Source: a bacterium (GTDB taxonomy: Bacteria > Bacillota > Clostridia > Lachnospirales > Lachnospiraceae). Taken from it: 64,000 bases of DNA. A program made the translations under genes and the position numbers. Below are positions 17,082 to 26,160 of the stretch, piece after piece; within the stretch, counting starts at the first letter, position 1; each line of letters starts with the position of its first letter. Location: positions 1-64,000 of the forward strand of contig SFQZ01000010.1 in assembly GCA_004562915.1 (NCBI GenBank), read 5' to 3'. The notes beneath the pieces were generated by a model. That model had not been told where the DNA came from and did no database searches. It saw nothing but the letters and a program-made list of their open reading frames with translations.

Positions 17082-17996
17082 CTAGAACAGCCACAGCCAG
17101 ATGGGCTGGGTCCAGGCCTTCTGACCCCTGCTGTTTTTAACTGTCACTCTTACATACTCCTCGTCACCGTTTAATGCGAATTCACCATATGTAAGTTTTT
17201 GTTCTTCACTAAATAAATGACTCACTCTGTGGGGTGTCTGAAAATAGATATCCTGACAGGGATCACAGACTATCTTTGCCGTTTTGTCCTCAACATAAAA
17301 ATCATGTATCAAAGGACCATTGGAAGCATAAAAGCTACCGTCTGTCAACGCCTGCAAAATCCCCTTATGAGAAAAATCTTTTGTTTTTACCATGATAAAT
17401 CCACCCAGACTGTTTTCCCCGAGATCATGAGCATCATCAGTGGCGAAACAGAAAATTCTGTTTCTTACAAAGAGGAAATGATCGAAATATGTTTCCGAAT
17501 TTCCGTTATTGCCCTCTATTTCTGCACCATGATTATAAATCTCCATTCCAATCATCCCCTGCAGATACTTAATATCTGTAGAATCAACCTTTGACCAGTA
17601 AGGGTGTCCATATATAGTCACATTCCCTCTCTGTCCGAAATACTCAATGATACGTTCTGCAGTACACAATGTATTTCCTTTTCGCTCTTCTTCAAACGTA
17701 TAACCATCCGGTATTCTATTACTTTCCGGCAATCCAAAGCCAACCAGGTGATGATCTTTCCTTCCGGGAAGTTCAATATCCAGTTCCGTGCCGGGAAATA
17801 CCAGAAAATCCTGCCGGTTCAGGTTTTCGTGGGTTCCATAAACCCAATGATCTGTGATTGCCAGAAAATCGTAACCTTTTTTCCGATAATGGGCAGCAAT
17901 TTCCTCCGGTGTATTGATTCCGTCAGAACGGGTAGAATGCGTATGCAAATTCCCTTTTTTAAATGTACCCTCATGGTATAATGTCCGTTTTTCCAT
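17082..17996 (-). CDS. PHP-domain metallohydrolase (CehA/McbA-type), second copy
   Basis: This 304-aa cytosolic PHP-fold protein has its metal-binding motifs intact: GNLHTHSTRSDG (His18 and His20), FLAITDHWV, FPGTELDIE, IYGHPYW and FATDDAHD. It differs clearly in sequence from the PHP protein at 6816-7724, so it is not a recent duplicate. It is the third gene of the sensor kinase-response regulator operon, 28 nt after the regulator stop, so its expression is tied to the two-component system. A metal-dependent phosphoesterase function is expected from the fold; the substrate is unknown. Its C-terminal region forms a small beta domain ending in AWTQPIWLW. Confidence 0.85.
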   Translation of the reverse strand: MEKRTLYHEGTFKKGNLHTHSTRSDGINTPEEIAAHYRKKGYDFLAITDHWVYGTHENLNRQDFLVFPGTELDIELPGRKDHHLVGFGLPESNRIPDGYTFEEERKGNTLCTAERIIEYFGQRGNVTIYGHPYWSKVDSTDIKYLQGMIGMEIYNHGAEIEGNNGNSETYFDHFLFVRNRIFCFATDDAHDLGENSLGGFIMVKTKDFSHKGILQALTDGSFYASNGPLIHDFYVEDKTAKIVCDPCQDIYFQTPHRVSHLFSEEQKLTYGEFALNGDEEYVRVTVKNSRGQKAWTQPIWLWLF

Positions 17997-18024
17997 CCTT
18001 TATCTCCTTTTGCTGTTTCTTAGC

Positions 18025-19641
18025 TTATAACTGACAATTATTCTCACGATATTGTAAAGGTGTCATCCCTGTATACTTTTTAAAGACCCTGAAAAAATAC
18101 TGTCCGTCTTCATAGCCTGTTTTCTGCGCAATATCTGCCACACTCAAATTCGAAGATACCAACATCTCCTGTGCCTCTTTTATGCGTATGCCTGTAATAA
18201 AATTCACCGGAGACTGATGGATCTCCTTCTTGAAAATAGACGAAAAATAATTCGGGCTCATGTTAAATACTTCCGCAAGATCATTTATCGTAAGATTTTC
18301 ACTGTAATGTTCTTTGATATACTGAACTGCCATCTGAATCCTGGTCTTGCCATCAATCTCTGACATATCTACCATCCTGAAACAACTCATGATAATTTCT
18401 ATAATTTTCTGTCGAATCTCTGAAACGGACTGTATCTGATCCGGAAGATTGAAATTCATCAGAGCTTTCTCAATTCCACTCCACTGACCTGATTTTCTGC
18501 TATACAGATGGAGAATGAGATTCAGTATACGCACCCACATGATTCGGATATATGGTGTCCCATACTCACGAACCATTGTTTCCGAAAAAATATCGTAAAG
18601 CAAATCTTTTATTTTATGCAGTTCGTTTTTACCAATATACTGTTCCAGAAGATGCATCTGCGATGGAGAAAACTGTTGTTTCCTCATGATTTTTATATCT
18701 TCATAGAAATACAGGTTGGAATTGCCATAAATAATTCGCTGTTTCAGTGCGCTCTGTGCCTCTTTTACAGAATCAATGCGGATATCTTCAGCGCAACGGC
18801 TTACCCCGAATGTTAGATAGATCTCCATTTTTTTCTCCAGTACAGACCGCATTTTCAGAAAAATCCGTTCAATTTCGTTTCGCAGCCGTTTCTCATCATC
18901 CATGATGAAAATACCATAAAGTTTATTATAGTCCGACAAACTGTTTACAATAATTTTTTCGCAGGACGAATCCACTTCGTAGAAAACATTTTTAACGGAA
19001 AAACGTATCAGTTCATGATCCATCTTATGAAATCCATTATCCTTATAACTATCTTTGTCAACGTGAATAATCGCCAGATACACACAGCTTTTGTGAAAGG
19101 CATGGTTTTCATTCCGATTCATCATGTGTTCCAGCATATCAATACTCAGTGCCTCATCCGTTGCGCCGGCAAAGATCGCATTAATATCCTTTTCCAGAAG
19201 ATATTCCTGTTTTTCTCTGTCCAGTTTTTTCTGTTGTCTTTCGATATAACGCATTTTAGCGTTACTTTCCATTTCTTCATACAGCCTCTGAAATGTTTGT
19301 TTCAACTCGTCATTGGACAAAGGCTTTAGGAGATATGCTTTCACTCCAAGCCGAATCGCCGTTTCCGCATAGGAAAATTCCGCATAACCGCTTAATACCA
19401 CAAACTGAATTCCATTCTTTCTTTTTTGAATCTCTTGTATCAACTCTATACCGTTCATATCAGGCATTTTGATATCTGTGATAACAATGTCAATCGAATG
19501 CAGATCAACCATTTCCAGAGCTTCATTTCCATTCTCCGCCTCAAAAATCTCATCTACATCAATTTCCAGATACTCAATTCGTGCTTTTAACCCCTGACGA
19601 ATCAATTCTTCATCATCAACGATCAGTAAATTATGTCTCAT
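18025..19641 (-). CDS. YesN-like response regulator with AraC-type DNA-binding domain
   Basis: The 538-aa transcription factor has a receiver domain (residues about 1-120). VDDEE holds the acidic pocket, Asp56 in VITDIKMPDMNG is the phosphorylation site, and LKPLS holds the conserved lysine. A long central region of about 300 residues follows. A C-terminal double helix-turn-helix AraC domain (about the last 100 residues) includes NLTINDLAEVFNMSPNYFSSIFKK and ADIAQKTGYEDGQYFFRVFKK. Its ATG overlaps the kinase stop region by 11 nt, so the pair is translationally coupled. The operators O1, O2 and O3, each with direct half-sites 22 nt apart next to the -35 box, are the best candidates for its targets. 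Confidence 0.93.
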   Translation of the reverse strand: MRHNLLIVDDEELIRQGLKARIEYLEIDVDEIFEAENGNEALEMVDLHSIDIVITDIKMPDMNGIELIQEIQKRKNGIQFVVLSGYAEFSYAETAIRLGVKAYLLKPLSNDELKQTFQRLYEEMESNAKMRYIERQQKKLDREKQEYLLEKDINAIFAGATDEALSIDMLEHMMNRNENHAFHKSCVYLAIIHVDKDSYKDNGFHKMDHELIRFSVKNVFYEVDSSCEKIIVNSLSDYNKLYGIFIMDDEKRLRNEIERIFLKMRSVLEKKMEIYLTFGVSRCAEDIRIDSVKEAQSALKQRIIYGNSNLYFYEDIKIMRKQQFSPSQMHLLEQYIGKNELHKIKDLLYDIFSETMVREYGTPYIRIMWVRILNLILHLYSRKSGQWSGIEKALMNFNLPDQIQSVSEIRQKIIEIIMSCFRMVDMSEIDGKTRIQMAVQYIKEHYSENLTINDLAEVFNMSPNYFSSIFKKEIHQSPVNFITGIRIKEAQEMLVSSNLSVADIAQKTGYEDGQYFFRVFKKYTGMTPLQYRENNCQL

Positions 19642-21403
19642 TTATATCACCTTCCCTGATTATGGGCAGCCGTATTGTAAAGCTGCTTCCCCGATATGGC
19701 CGACTTTCAATCGTAATACCATAATTTTCGCCGCATGCCAGTTTTATCCTCTGATTAACATTCCGTATACCAATACTCTTTTTTGTATCTTCCTTATGCC
19801 CATTGCTGTTTATATATATATTTAAACTTTCAACTTTTTCTTCATCCATGCCTATGCCATCATCCATAACTTTGAGAATTAGCATATCCTTTTCCTCAAA
19901 AGCCGAAATTTCCAGTGTCCCTTTTCCTGTTATGTTACCTAATCCATGCAGAATTGCATTCTCAACAATCGGCTGAAGAATAAATCGCAAAATTTTACAT
20001 TGGTCCGGAAGGACTTCAATATCATAGAATACCTCAAGCCGGTCTCCCAGACGTATCTTCTGTATAAATATGTAGTTTTTCGTATGTTCCAGTTCCTGTT
20101 CCAGAGTAACATATTCTCCATAATTTTTTCCCAGACTGTACCTGAAAATATCACCCAGCTTCTGACACATATCACAAACTACAAAGACCTGTTTGATAGC
20201 CGCCAGGGAACTTATGGTTTCCAGTGTATTATACAGAAAATGAGGATTGATCTGCAGCTGCAGATTTTTCAACTGTGTCTCTTTGTTTTCCAGTTCCTGA
20301 ATATAGTTTTTCTTTATCAGCTGATCCAGTTTTTTCAGCATGTGACTAAACTGTTGATCCAGAACAGCAATCTCATCCTTTCCCTCTATAGGATTTCTGA
20401 TTGTCAGATCTCCTGTCTCGGCTGTTTTAAATTTATTTACCAGTATTTCTATTCGGGACGAAAAATCCCGGCTATATAGATAGACGCAGCTTACTACAAT
20501 GAGTACAATTAAAATAATCAGAGGAAATACCATAAGCACAATTTCCTGCTTTCTCTGTTCCAGTTCTTTATTATCAAAAAGAAACAACAATTTTAAACCA
20601 TATGATTCCAGTTCTTCCTCTCCCAGCACATATGCATCCAGCTCCTGTATCAGCGTGTCGTTCTCATTTTTATTTTTAATATGCTTTATATAATCAGAGA
20701 AAACGCTATCTTTTTTCGTATTTGTAGAATAAAAAACATTAAAACTGTCATCATAAACTATGACATCATAAGCAGCTTCCTCCCCACCGGTCTGAACGGC
20801 CGGTTCGAATAGTTTTTTCATGTCAATATCCAGTTTTACAATTCCCAACTGGCGGCGGGAAAAGTCATTGAAATTTACCTGATCAATATTCTTAACAAAA
20901 GACAGAACTGGTTGTTTATTTTCCAGCGCAAAATAGGAGAACCACCCCTCTTTCATGGCTCTTTCTTTCAGATACCAGCCTTCCCGACTGCCTTCCTCCA
21001 TCATGGTTACACTGGGACCATATATTTCATTTTCCACCACAAGAGAATAAACAACACAATTACGGATTTCATTCTTTTTCTCAAGAAGCAACGATTTTGC
21101 CACTTCTTCACTTATAATCTGACCTTTCTCATATACATTCTCATCTCCGTTCTCCAGTGTATTCACAATTAATGTATTATTTGAAATTACTTCGAGACTT
21201 TTCCTGTACTGTTCCAGTTTCTCTTCTATATTCTTGGTATATTGTGAGGCAATCTGTCCATGAGAATCGGCCAGTTCATCAATCACCATACTTTCCAGTT
21301 TACGAAATAAAAACATACTAATAATTATGATAGGAACCAGACTGATGAATAGTGAAAATACAACTAATTGTCCGAAAATTGACTTTGAATGAAGATGTTT
21401 CAT
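19631..21403 (-). CDS. YesM-like membrane sensor histidine kinase
   Basis: The 590-aa kinase has a first membrane helix (residues about 13-31), an extracytoplasmic sensor of about 250 residues resembling a Cache-type domain, and a second helix near residue 290 (VFPLIILIVLIVVSCVYLY). A HAMP region follows, and then a His_kinase domain with the phospho-acceptor in NPHFLYNTLE and an ATPase domain with DDGIGMDEEKV and GIGIRNV-like G boxes. This is the YesM class, which usually senses extracellular sugars or the loaded binding protein and signals to a YesN regulator. Its own promoter region carries operator O2, which suggests autoregulation. The upstream gene (SNF2 helicase) ends about 120 nt before its start. 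Confidence 0.93.
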   Translation of the reverse strand: MKHLHSKSIFGQLVVFSLFISLVPIIIISMFLFRKLESMVIDELADSHGQIASQYTKNIEEKLEQYRKSLEVISNNTLIVNTLENGDENVYEKGQIISEEVAKSLLLEKKNEIRNCVVYSLVVENEIYGPSVTMMEEGSREGWYLKERAMKEGWFSYFALENKQPVLSFVKNIDQVNFNDFSRRQLGIVKLDIDMKKLFEPAVQTGGEEAAYDVIVYDDSFNVFYSTNTKKDSVFSDYIKHIKNKNENDTLIQELDAYVLGEEELESYGLKLLFLFDNKELEQRKQEIVLMVFPLIILIVLIVVSCVYLYSRDFSSRIEILVNKFKTAETGDLTIRNPIEGKDEIAVLDQQFSHMLKKLDQLIKKNYIQELENKETQLKNLQLQINPHFLYNTLETISSLAAIKQVFVVCDMCQKLGDIFRYSLGKNYGEYVTLEQELEHTKNYIFIQKIRLGDRLEVFYDIEVLPDQCKILRFILQPIVENAILHGLGNITGKGTLEISAFEEKDMLILKVMDDGIGMDEEKVESLNIYINSNGHKEDTKKSIGIRNVNQRIKLACGENYGITIESRPYRGSSFTIRLPIIREGDINET

Positions 21404-21447
21404 TTATAATATAACCCCTCTCTTTGAATATCCTCATCATTATCCCA

Positions 21448-21515
21448 TGATACCGCAAAAAAATCCACTGCAACAATGGACAAAACCAATGTATACAGTG
21501 GATTTTTCTACATAT
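21448..21515 (-). promoter_or_regulatory. Operator O2 plus promoter of the sensor kinase operon
   Basis: Minus strand: TGTAGAAAAATCCACT, then GTTTTGTCCATTGT. The two TCCA cores (21499-21502 and 21477-21480) are again 22 nt apart. The -35 TTGTTG (21471-21476) starts right after the second core; TATCAT follows at an 18-nt spacing (GTATCA at 17). Compared with O1, the outer half-sites match almost perfectly while the inner spacer differs, which indicates selection on the half-sites. The region overlaps the last bases before the 21521 stop of the SNF2 gene. Confidence 0.7.
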
Positions 21516-21520
21516 AATTA

Positions 21521-24500
21521 TTATTCCAACAGCCGAAGCAGTTCTTCCTTACTGAAGGATGTCTGACTGACACCCTCACCTGCCATTACCTGAGAGGCAA
21601 GTTCTTTCTTTTTGCTTTGCAGTTCTATAATTTTTTCTTCCAGTGTATCTCTTGCAATCAGTTTATATACGGTCACCACCTGCTTCTGTCCGATTCTGTG
21701 TGCCCGGTCTGTGGCCTGAGTCTCAACAGCCGCATTCCACCAAGGATCATAATGAATCACCATGTCTGCTCCAGTCAGGTTCAGTCCGGTACCGCCAGCT
21801 TTCAAAGAAATACAGAAAACAGAAGTATCATCTTTATTAAATCTGTCCGCCATTGCTGCCCGCTCTTCCTTAGATGTTTTCCCCGTCAGCAGATAATATG
21901 ATATTTCATTTTTCTCCAGGGCTTTCGTAATACGATCCAACATAGTCGTAAATTGTGAAAACAACAAAATCTTATGACCGCTCTCTACTGCATTTTTAAT
22001 CAGTTCGATACACAGTTCCAGTTTTGCTGACGGACCTTCATATTTTTCATAAAACAGAGCTGGATCACAACAAATCTGCCTGAGACGGGTGATTTCTGCA
22101 AGAATCTGTATCTTTGATGTTTTGAATTCTTCTTCTGTCTGATTTTTCAGCTGCATCTGCAGCCTCTGAGAATGTGCCAGATAGATTTCCCTCTGTTCTC
22201 CTTCCAATTGTGCATACATGCATCTTTCAATCTTATCGGGCAATTCTTTCAATACTTCTCTCTTTGTCCGCCTCAGAACAAACGGCTGTATCATTTTCTG
22301 AAGTCTTTCCATTACTTTTTGATCCTGACTTTTTACAACCGGTGTCTCGATTTCTTTACGAAATCTCTGATATTTGTAAAGGAATCCAGGCATGATATAG
22401 TCAAAAATACTCCACAGCTCACTTAATTTATTTTCTATGGGAGTTCCGGTAAGCGCCATACGGAACCGGGCATCTACGGCTTTCACCGCTTTTGTGGTTT
22501 GATTTCCCTGATTTTTTATAAACTGAGCTTCATCAATGATCTGAAAGTCAAAAGGAATTTTCTCATACAACGCTTCATCTCTGTATAATAACTGATAAGA
22601 AGTGATGATGACAGCCTTATTCTCAAGTCCCGATAGAATCTGTTCTCTTTCTTTTACCGTTCCTACAACCATATGAACCATTAGTTCCGGTGCAAATTTT
22701 TCAAACTCACTTTTCCAGTTATAAACTAAAGATGCAGGAGTGACGATGAGCGCACGTTTTTTATCCTCTCCCGCTTCCCTAAATTCAGACAGAAGAAATG
22801 TGATGGTCTGCAACGTTTTTCCAAGACCCATATCATCTGCCAGAATTCCTCCAAACTGATTGTGGCACAGGGTCTTCATCCAGAGAAACCCTGTCTTCTG
22901 ATACTCTCTCAGCACGGAAACCAATGTATCCGGCATCTCAAAATCATTATCTTCTATCGTTTTCATATCCCGGATAAGCTGCTTAAATTCCCGGTTTTTA
23001 ATGACATGAAATCCTTCTCCCCGGATTCTGCTGTCAAGATACATAGCCCGGTAACTGGGCAATAAAACACTTTCCTCTTTCAGCTGTTTATCCGTCAGCT
23101 GCAAATCCTCTCTCAGATCACATAATACCTGCATCTCATTTTCATCCATACGGATAAATTCTCCGGATTTCAGGCGGTAATACCTTTTCTTTTTTTCATA
23201 TCTGGATAAAATCTCCGCAAGCTGCTCTTTTGAAAACTGTTCGCTTCCAAGCTCCATACGAAGCAGATTGCCGCTGAGACTGACACCCACCTGTACAGTT
23301 ACTTTACTGATGATCTGGATTTTCTTTAACTCTTCGGCGATAAAGACTTCTCCCGCATTTTTAAGAACCTCAATACCTTCGGTAAGAAAATGATACATAT
23401 CCTCTTCCCCCTGCAGTGCCATGGTTTCTGTTTTTGCCTCATAAGCATAAAAGTATTTCAAAATACAGGTTTTTGCATATCCTTCCCTTTGCAGATCTCT
23501 GACCTGTCTTCCAACTTTCTCGTCAGAGGCAGGAAACAGATTATACTGATGATTCCCGTATACGGCTATAGCGCGGCAGGTAACCATATCTCTCTGAGGG
23601 GCATCCAGATAAAACTGAAACGTTGCTTTCTCAGGAAGATATTTCTCAGGTAAGAAATCACCTCTGATTACATTACAGCTTTTTTCAAGCTGCGGAAGCA
23701 CATTGCAGCAAAATGCAGGCAATTCCTCTTTCCCGATAAATACATCGTTTCCTTTCCGCTCTTCCATGTAAGCCAGAAACTCTTCAAGATTCTCTGTATT
23801 TTTTCGTTCCACCATATAAATCTTTGCAGTCCGGGGCTGTGAGACATAATAAATATAATTACTACCTTTTATACCTTTTGCTATTTTGTGCTGAAGGACA
23901 ATTCCCTCATCCTCTTCACGTATACTGATTTTCTGTCCGGGAGATCCTTTCACCACCTGACAGACCATATCCTTCACTTCTCTGCCTGTCTGATATTCCA
24001 CACGGATTGTTTTGCCCAAATACATATTCATAACTTCATCAAGTTCTGACTCATCCAGTGTGATTTCTTTTGATTCTCCTCGCATGATAATTCCATAATG
24101 CCGGTAGTATTCCAATTCCGTGGGAGTGATATTCTTTTCCATAAAATGAATCAAACCTTTGCTCTCCTCATCGAAAGCATCCTTGCAATGAAGAAATTCC
24201 AGTTTCTTTCCGTAGGATACCGTGTTCATTTCGTGAATATCCATGACAAACTTAAAGATATTTTTCAGAACATACATTTGTGTGATCCCGATCCGGAATC
24301 GAATCGTGAATCCACGTTGACTATATGTCAATATCGGTTCCAGATGTACCTGTCCGGCATTTGTTTCCGGAAGAAATGCTGCATTTTCCCGTAGAGTGCA
24401 CCGGGACAGTATGCGTTTTAATTCATGACTGGTCTGCCTTTTAGGCACCGGTGTTTTCCATTCATTTCCCTTCTTAACACCAGATCCGCCAAGAAGCCTC

Positions 24501-24847
24501 TCCAGTTCTGCACTTGCATTGCTTTTGCGTATATCTTCTCGACGATCAAGATACTCTAAAAGCGTTGCCACACAATGTTTACATATGCCTTCATAGTTTT
24601 CAAAGGCGGGACAATCACAATAACTTTCCGCAATCTCTGAAGTAGTTTCATTGACTGTGATTTCCACATCGTATTCATTGTGATAGCTTCCCTCCGCCGT
24701 TGCTGTAACTTCTCTTATTTCATCTCCGTAATCATCCACATAAGTATTGACATTGTAACTTAAAAAGCTACTGTTGTAGTACAGTTCCATCCCTTTCTGA
24801 TAGGTAACACTTCTTGTCATTTTCTTGATCGTTGATTTGTTTATCAT
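21521..24847 (-). CDS. SNF2-family DNA-dependent ATPase/helicase with SWIM zinc finger
   Basis: This large protein of 1108 aa carries an N-terminal SWIM zinc finger (CDCPAFENYEGICKHC, about residues 77-92), a long middle region, and a C-terminal SNF2 ATPase. Visible motor motifs are DDMGLGKTLQTI (Walker A, motif I), DEAQFIKN (motif II, the bacterial DEAQ form), ALTGTPIENK (motif III), and motifs V and VI in SLKAGGTGLNLTGAD and ATDRAHRIGQ. Such RapA/HepA-like proteins remodel protein-DNA complexes. The exact role in Firmicutes is not settled. The start ATG follows AAAGGAAAT. It stands alone between the asd gene and the regulator operon. Confidence 0.93.
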   Translation of the reverse strand: MINKSTIKKMTRSVTYQKGMELYYNSSFLSYNVNTYVDDYGDEIREVTATAEGSYHNEYDVEITVNETTSEIAESYCDCPAFENYEGICKHCVATLLEYLDRREDIRKSNASAELERLLGGSGVKKGNEWKTPVPKRQTSHELKRILSRCTLRENAAFLPETNAGQVHLEPILTYSQRGFTIRFRIGITQMYVLKNIFKFVMDIHEMNTVSYGKKLEFLHCKDAFDEESKGLIHFMEKNITPTELEYYRHYGIIMRGESKEITLDESELDEVMNMYLGKTIRVEYQTGREVKDMVCQVVKGSPGQKISIREEDEGIVLQHKIAKGIKGSNYIYYVSQPRTAKIYMVERKNTENLEEFLAYMEERKGNDVFIGKEELPAFCCNVLPQLEKSCNVIRGDFLPEKYLPEKATFQFYLDAPQRDMVTCRAIAVYGNHQYNLFPASDEKVGRQVRDLQREGYAKTCILKYFYAYEAKTETMALQGEEDMYHFLTEGIEVLKNAGEVFIAEELKKIQIISKVTVQVGVSLSGNLLRMELGSEQFSKEQLAEILSRYEKKKRYYRLKSGEFIRMDENEMQVLCDLREDLQLTDKQLKEESVLLPSYRAMYLDSRIRGEGFHVIKNREFKQLIRDMKTIEDNDFEMPDTLVSVLREYQKTGFLWMKTLCHNQFGGILADDMGLGKTLQTITFLLSEFREAGEDKKRALIVTPASLVYNWKSEFEKFAPELMVHMVVGTVKEREQILSGLENKAVIITSYQLLYRDEALYEKIPFDFQIIDEAQFIKNQGNQTTKAVKAVDARFRMALTGTPIENKLSELWSIFDYIMPGFLYKYQRFRKEIETPVVKSQDQKVMERLQKMIQPFVLRRTKREVLKELPDKIERCMYAQLEGEQREIYLAHSQRLQMQLKNQTEEEFKTSKIQILAEITRLRQICCDPALFYEKYEGPSAKLELCIELIKNAVESGHKILLFSQFTTMLDRITKALEKNEISYYLLTGKTSKEERAAMADRFNKDDTSVFCISLKAGGTGLNLTGADMVIHYDPWWNAAVETQATDRAHRIGQKQVVTVYKLIARDTLEEKIIELQSKKKELASQVMAGEGVSQTSFSKEELLRLLE

Positions 24848-24915
24848 GTATTTATTTCCTTTTCGTATGTGAAAAGAACCGGATAATTCTCATCATCCGG
24901 TTCCAGTCATCCTTA

Positions 24916-26001
24916 TTATTTTGCAGTAATATATCCTTTTGCTTTCAGTGTCTCAGCACACAGCACAGCACCGCCTGCCGCACCGCGTACGGTATTGTGG
25001 GACAATCCTACAAACTTCCAGTCATATACGGTATCTTCACGAAGACGTCCAACATTGATTCCCATACCGTTTTCATAGTTTACATCCATCTTTACCTGTG
25101 GACGGTTGTCCTCTTCCAGATAGCGGATGAACTGCTTTGGCGCACTTGGAAGTTCCGCTTCCTGTGGGAATCCTTTGAAGTTCACCAGTTTTTCAATCAG
25201 TTGTTCTTTGGTTGGTTTCTTGCGGAACTTTACAAATACAGCTGCTGTATGTCCATTCAGAACCGGAACACGGATACACTGACAGGTGATCACCGGCTCC
25301 TGTGCTTTCACAATCACACCATCTTCAATCTTACCCCAGAGTCTCAGAGGTTCCTGTTCACTCTTTTCTTCTTCTCCACCGATATAAGGAATAATATTTT
25401 CTACCATTTCCGGCCACTCTTTGAATGTTTTGCCGGCTCCGGAAATTGCCTGATATGTAGTAGCAACTACTTCATAAGGTTCAAATTCTTTCCATGCAGT
25501 CAGAACCGGTGCATAACTCTGAATAGAGCAGTTCGGTTTTACTGCGATAAATCCACGGGTAGTTCCCAGACGTTTTTTCTGGAATTCGATTACATCGAAA
25601 TGCTGTGGATTGATCTCCGGAACTACCATCGGAACATCCGGTGTCCATCTGTGAGCACTGTTGTTTGATACAACCGGTGTCTCTGTTTTTGCATATTCTT
25701 CTTCGATTGCTTTGATCTCTTCTTTTGACATATCTACAGCGGAGAATACAAAATCAACAGTGGAAGCTACCTTTTCCACCTCGTTTACATTCATAACAAC
25801 CAGTTTTTTAACAGCTTCCGGCATTGGAGTATCCATTTTCCAGCGTCCGCCAACAGCCTCTTCATATGTTTTTCCTGCACTTCTTGGGCTCGCTGCCACT
25901 GTCACTACCTCAAACCAGGGATGGTTCTCAAGCAGGGAAATAAATCTCTGTCCTACCATACCTGTAGCTCCTAAAATACCTACTCTTAATTTGCTGTTCA
26001 T
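24916..26001 (-). CDS. asd: Aspartate-semialdehyde dehydrogenase
   Basis: This enzyme reduces aspartyl phosphate to aspartate semialdehyde, the branch point to lysine, diaminopimelate, threonine and methionine. NADP-binding GILGATGMVGQRF starts the protein, and the catalytic cysteine is in VKPNCSIQSYAPVL. QAISGAGKTF is also diagnostic. The length (361 aa) and motifs match the archaeal/fungal-type branch used by many Clostridia. The start MNSKLRVG at 26001 is preferred over an in-frame ATG 18 nt upstream because GAGGAG lies just before it. A promoter candidate is at 26125-26153. Confidence 0.96.
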   Translation of the reverse strand: MNSKLRVGILGATGMVGQRFISLLENHPWFEVVTVAASPRSAGKTYEEAVGGRWKMDTPMPEAVKKLVVMNVNEVEKVASTVDFVFSAVDMSKEEIKAIEEEYAKTETPVVSNNSAHRWTPDVPMVVPEINPQHFDVIEFQKKRLGTTRGFIAVKPNCSIQSYAPVLTAWKEFEPYEVVATTYQAISGAGKTFKEWPEMVENIIPYIGGEEEKSEQEPLRLWGKIEDGVIVKAQEPVITCQCIRVPVLNGHTAAVFVKFRKKPTKEQLIEKLVNFKGFPQEAELPSAPKQFIRYLEEDNRPQVKMDVNYENGMGINVGRLREDTVYDWKFVGLSHNTVRGAAGGAVLCAETLKAKGYITAK

Positions 26002-26124
26002 CACACTTTCACTCCTCATTATGATTTTCTCAATGCACTTTATCTTATGCGGCCGAACTTTCCTTGAAGCGATTCTATTATCATGTTGTGTTCTTCTGCC
26101 GCGTACATTTGTATTTACTACGTA

Positions 26125-26153
26125 ATACTATACTAATTCACTAAAAAATGCAA
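26125..26153 (-). promoter_or_regulatory. Candidate sigma-A promoter for asd
   Basis: On the minus strand TTGCAT, a 17-nt spacer and TAGTAT lie about 124 nt upstream of the asd start. The leader of more than 100 nt shows no lysine riboswitch that I can recognise. Upstream argH ends at 26161. Confidence 0.45.
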
Positions 26154-26160
26154 CTATTTT

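Noticed and set aside
26020-26160. Lysine riboswitch in front of asd
   Set aside because: The 140-nt region lacks the conserved helices and is too short for the aptamer plus terminator.
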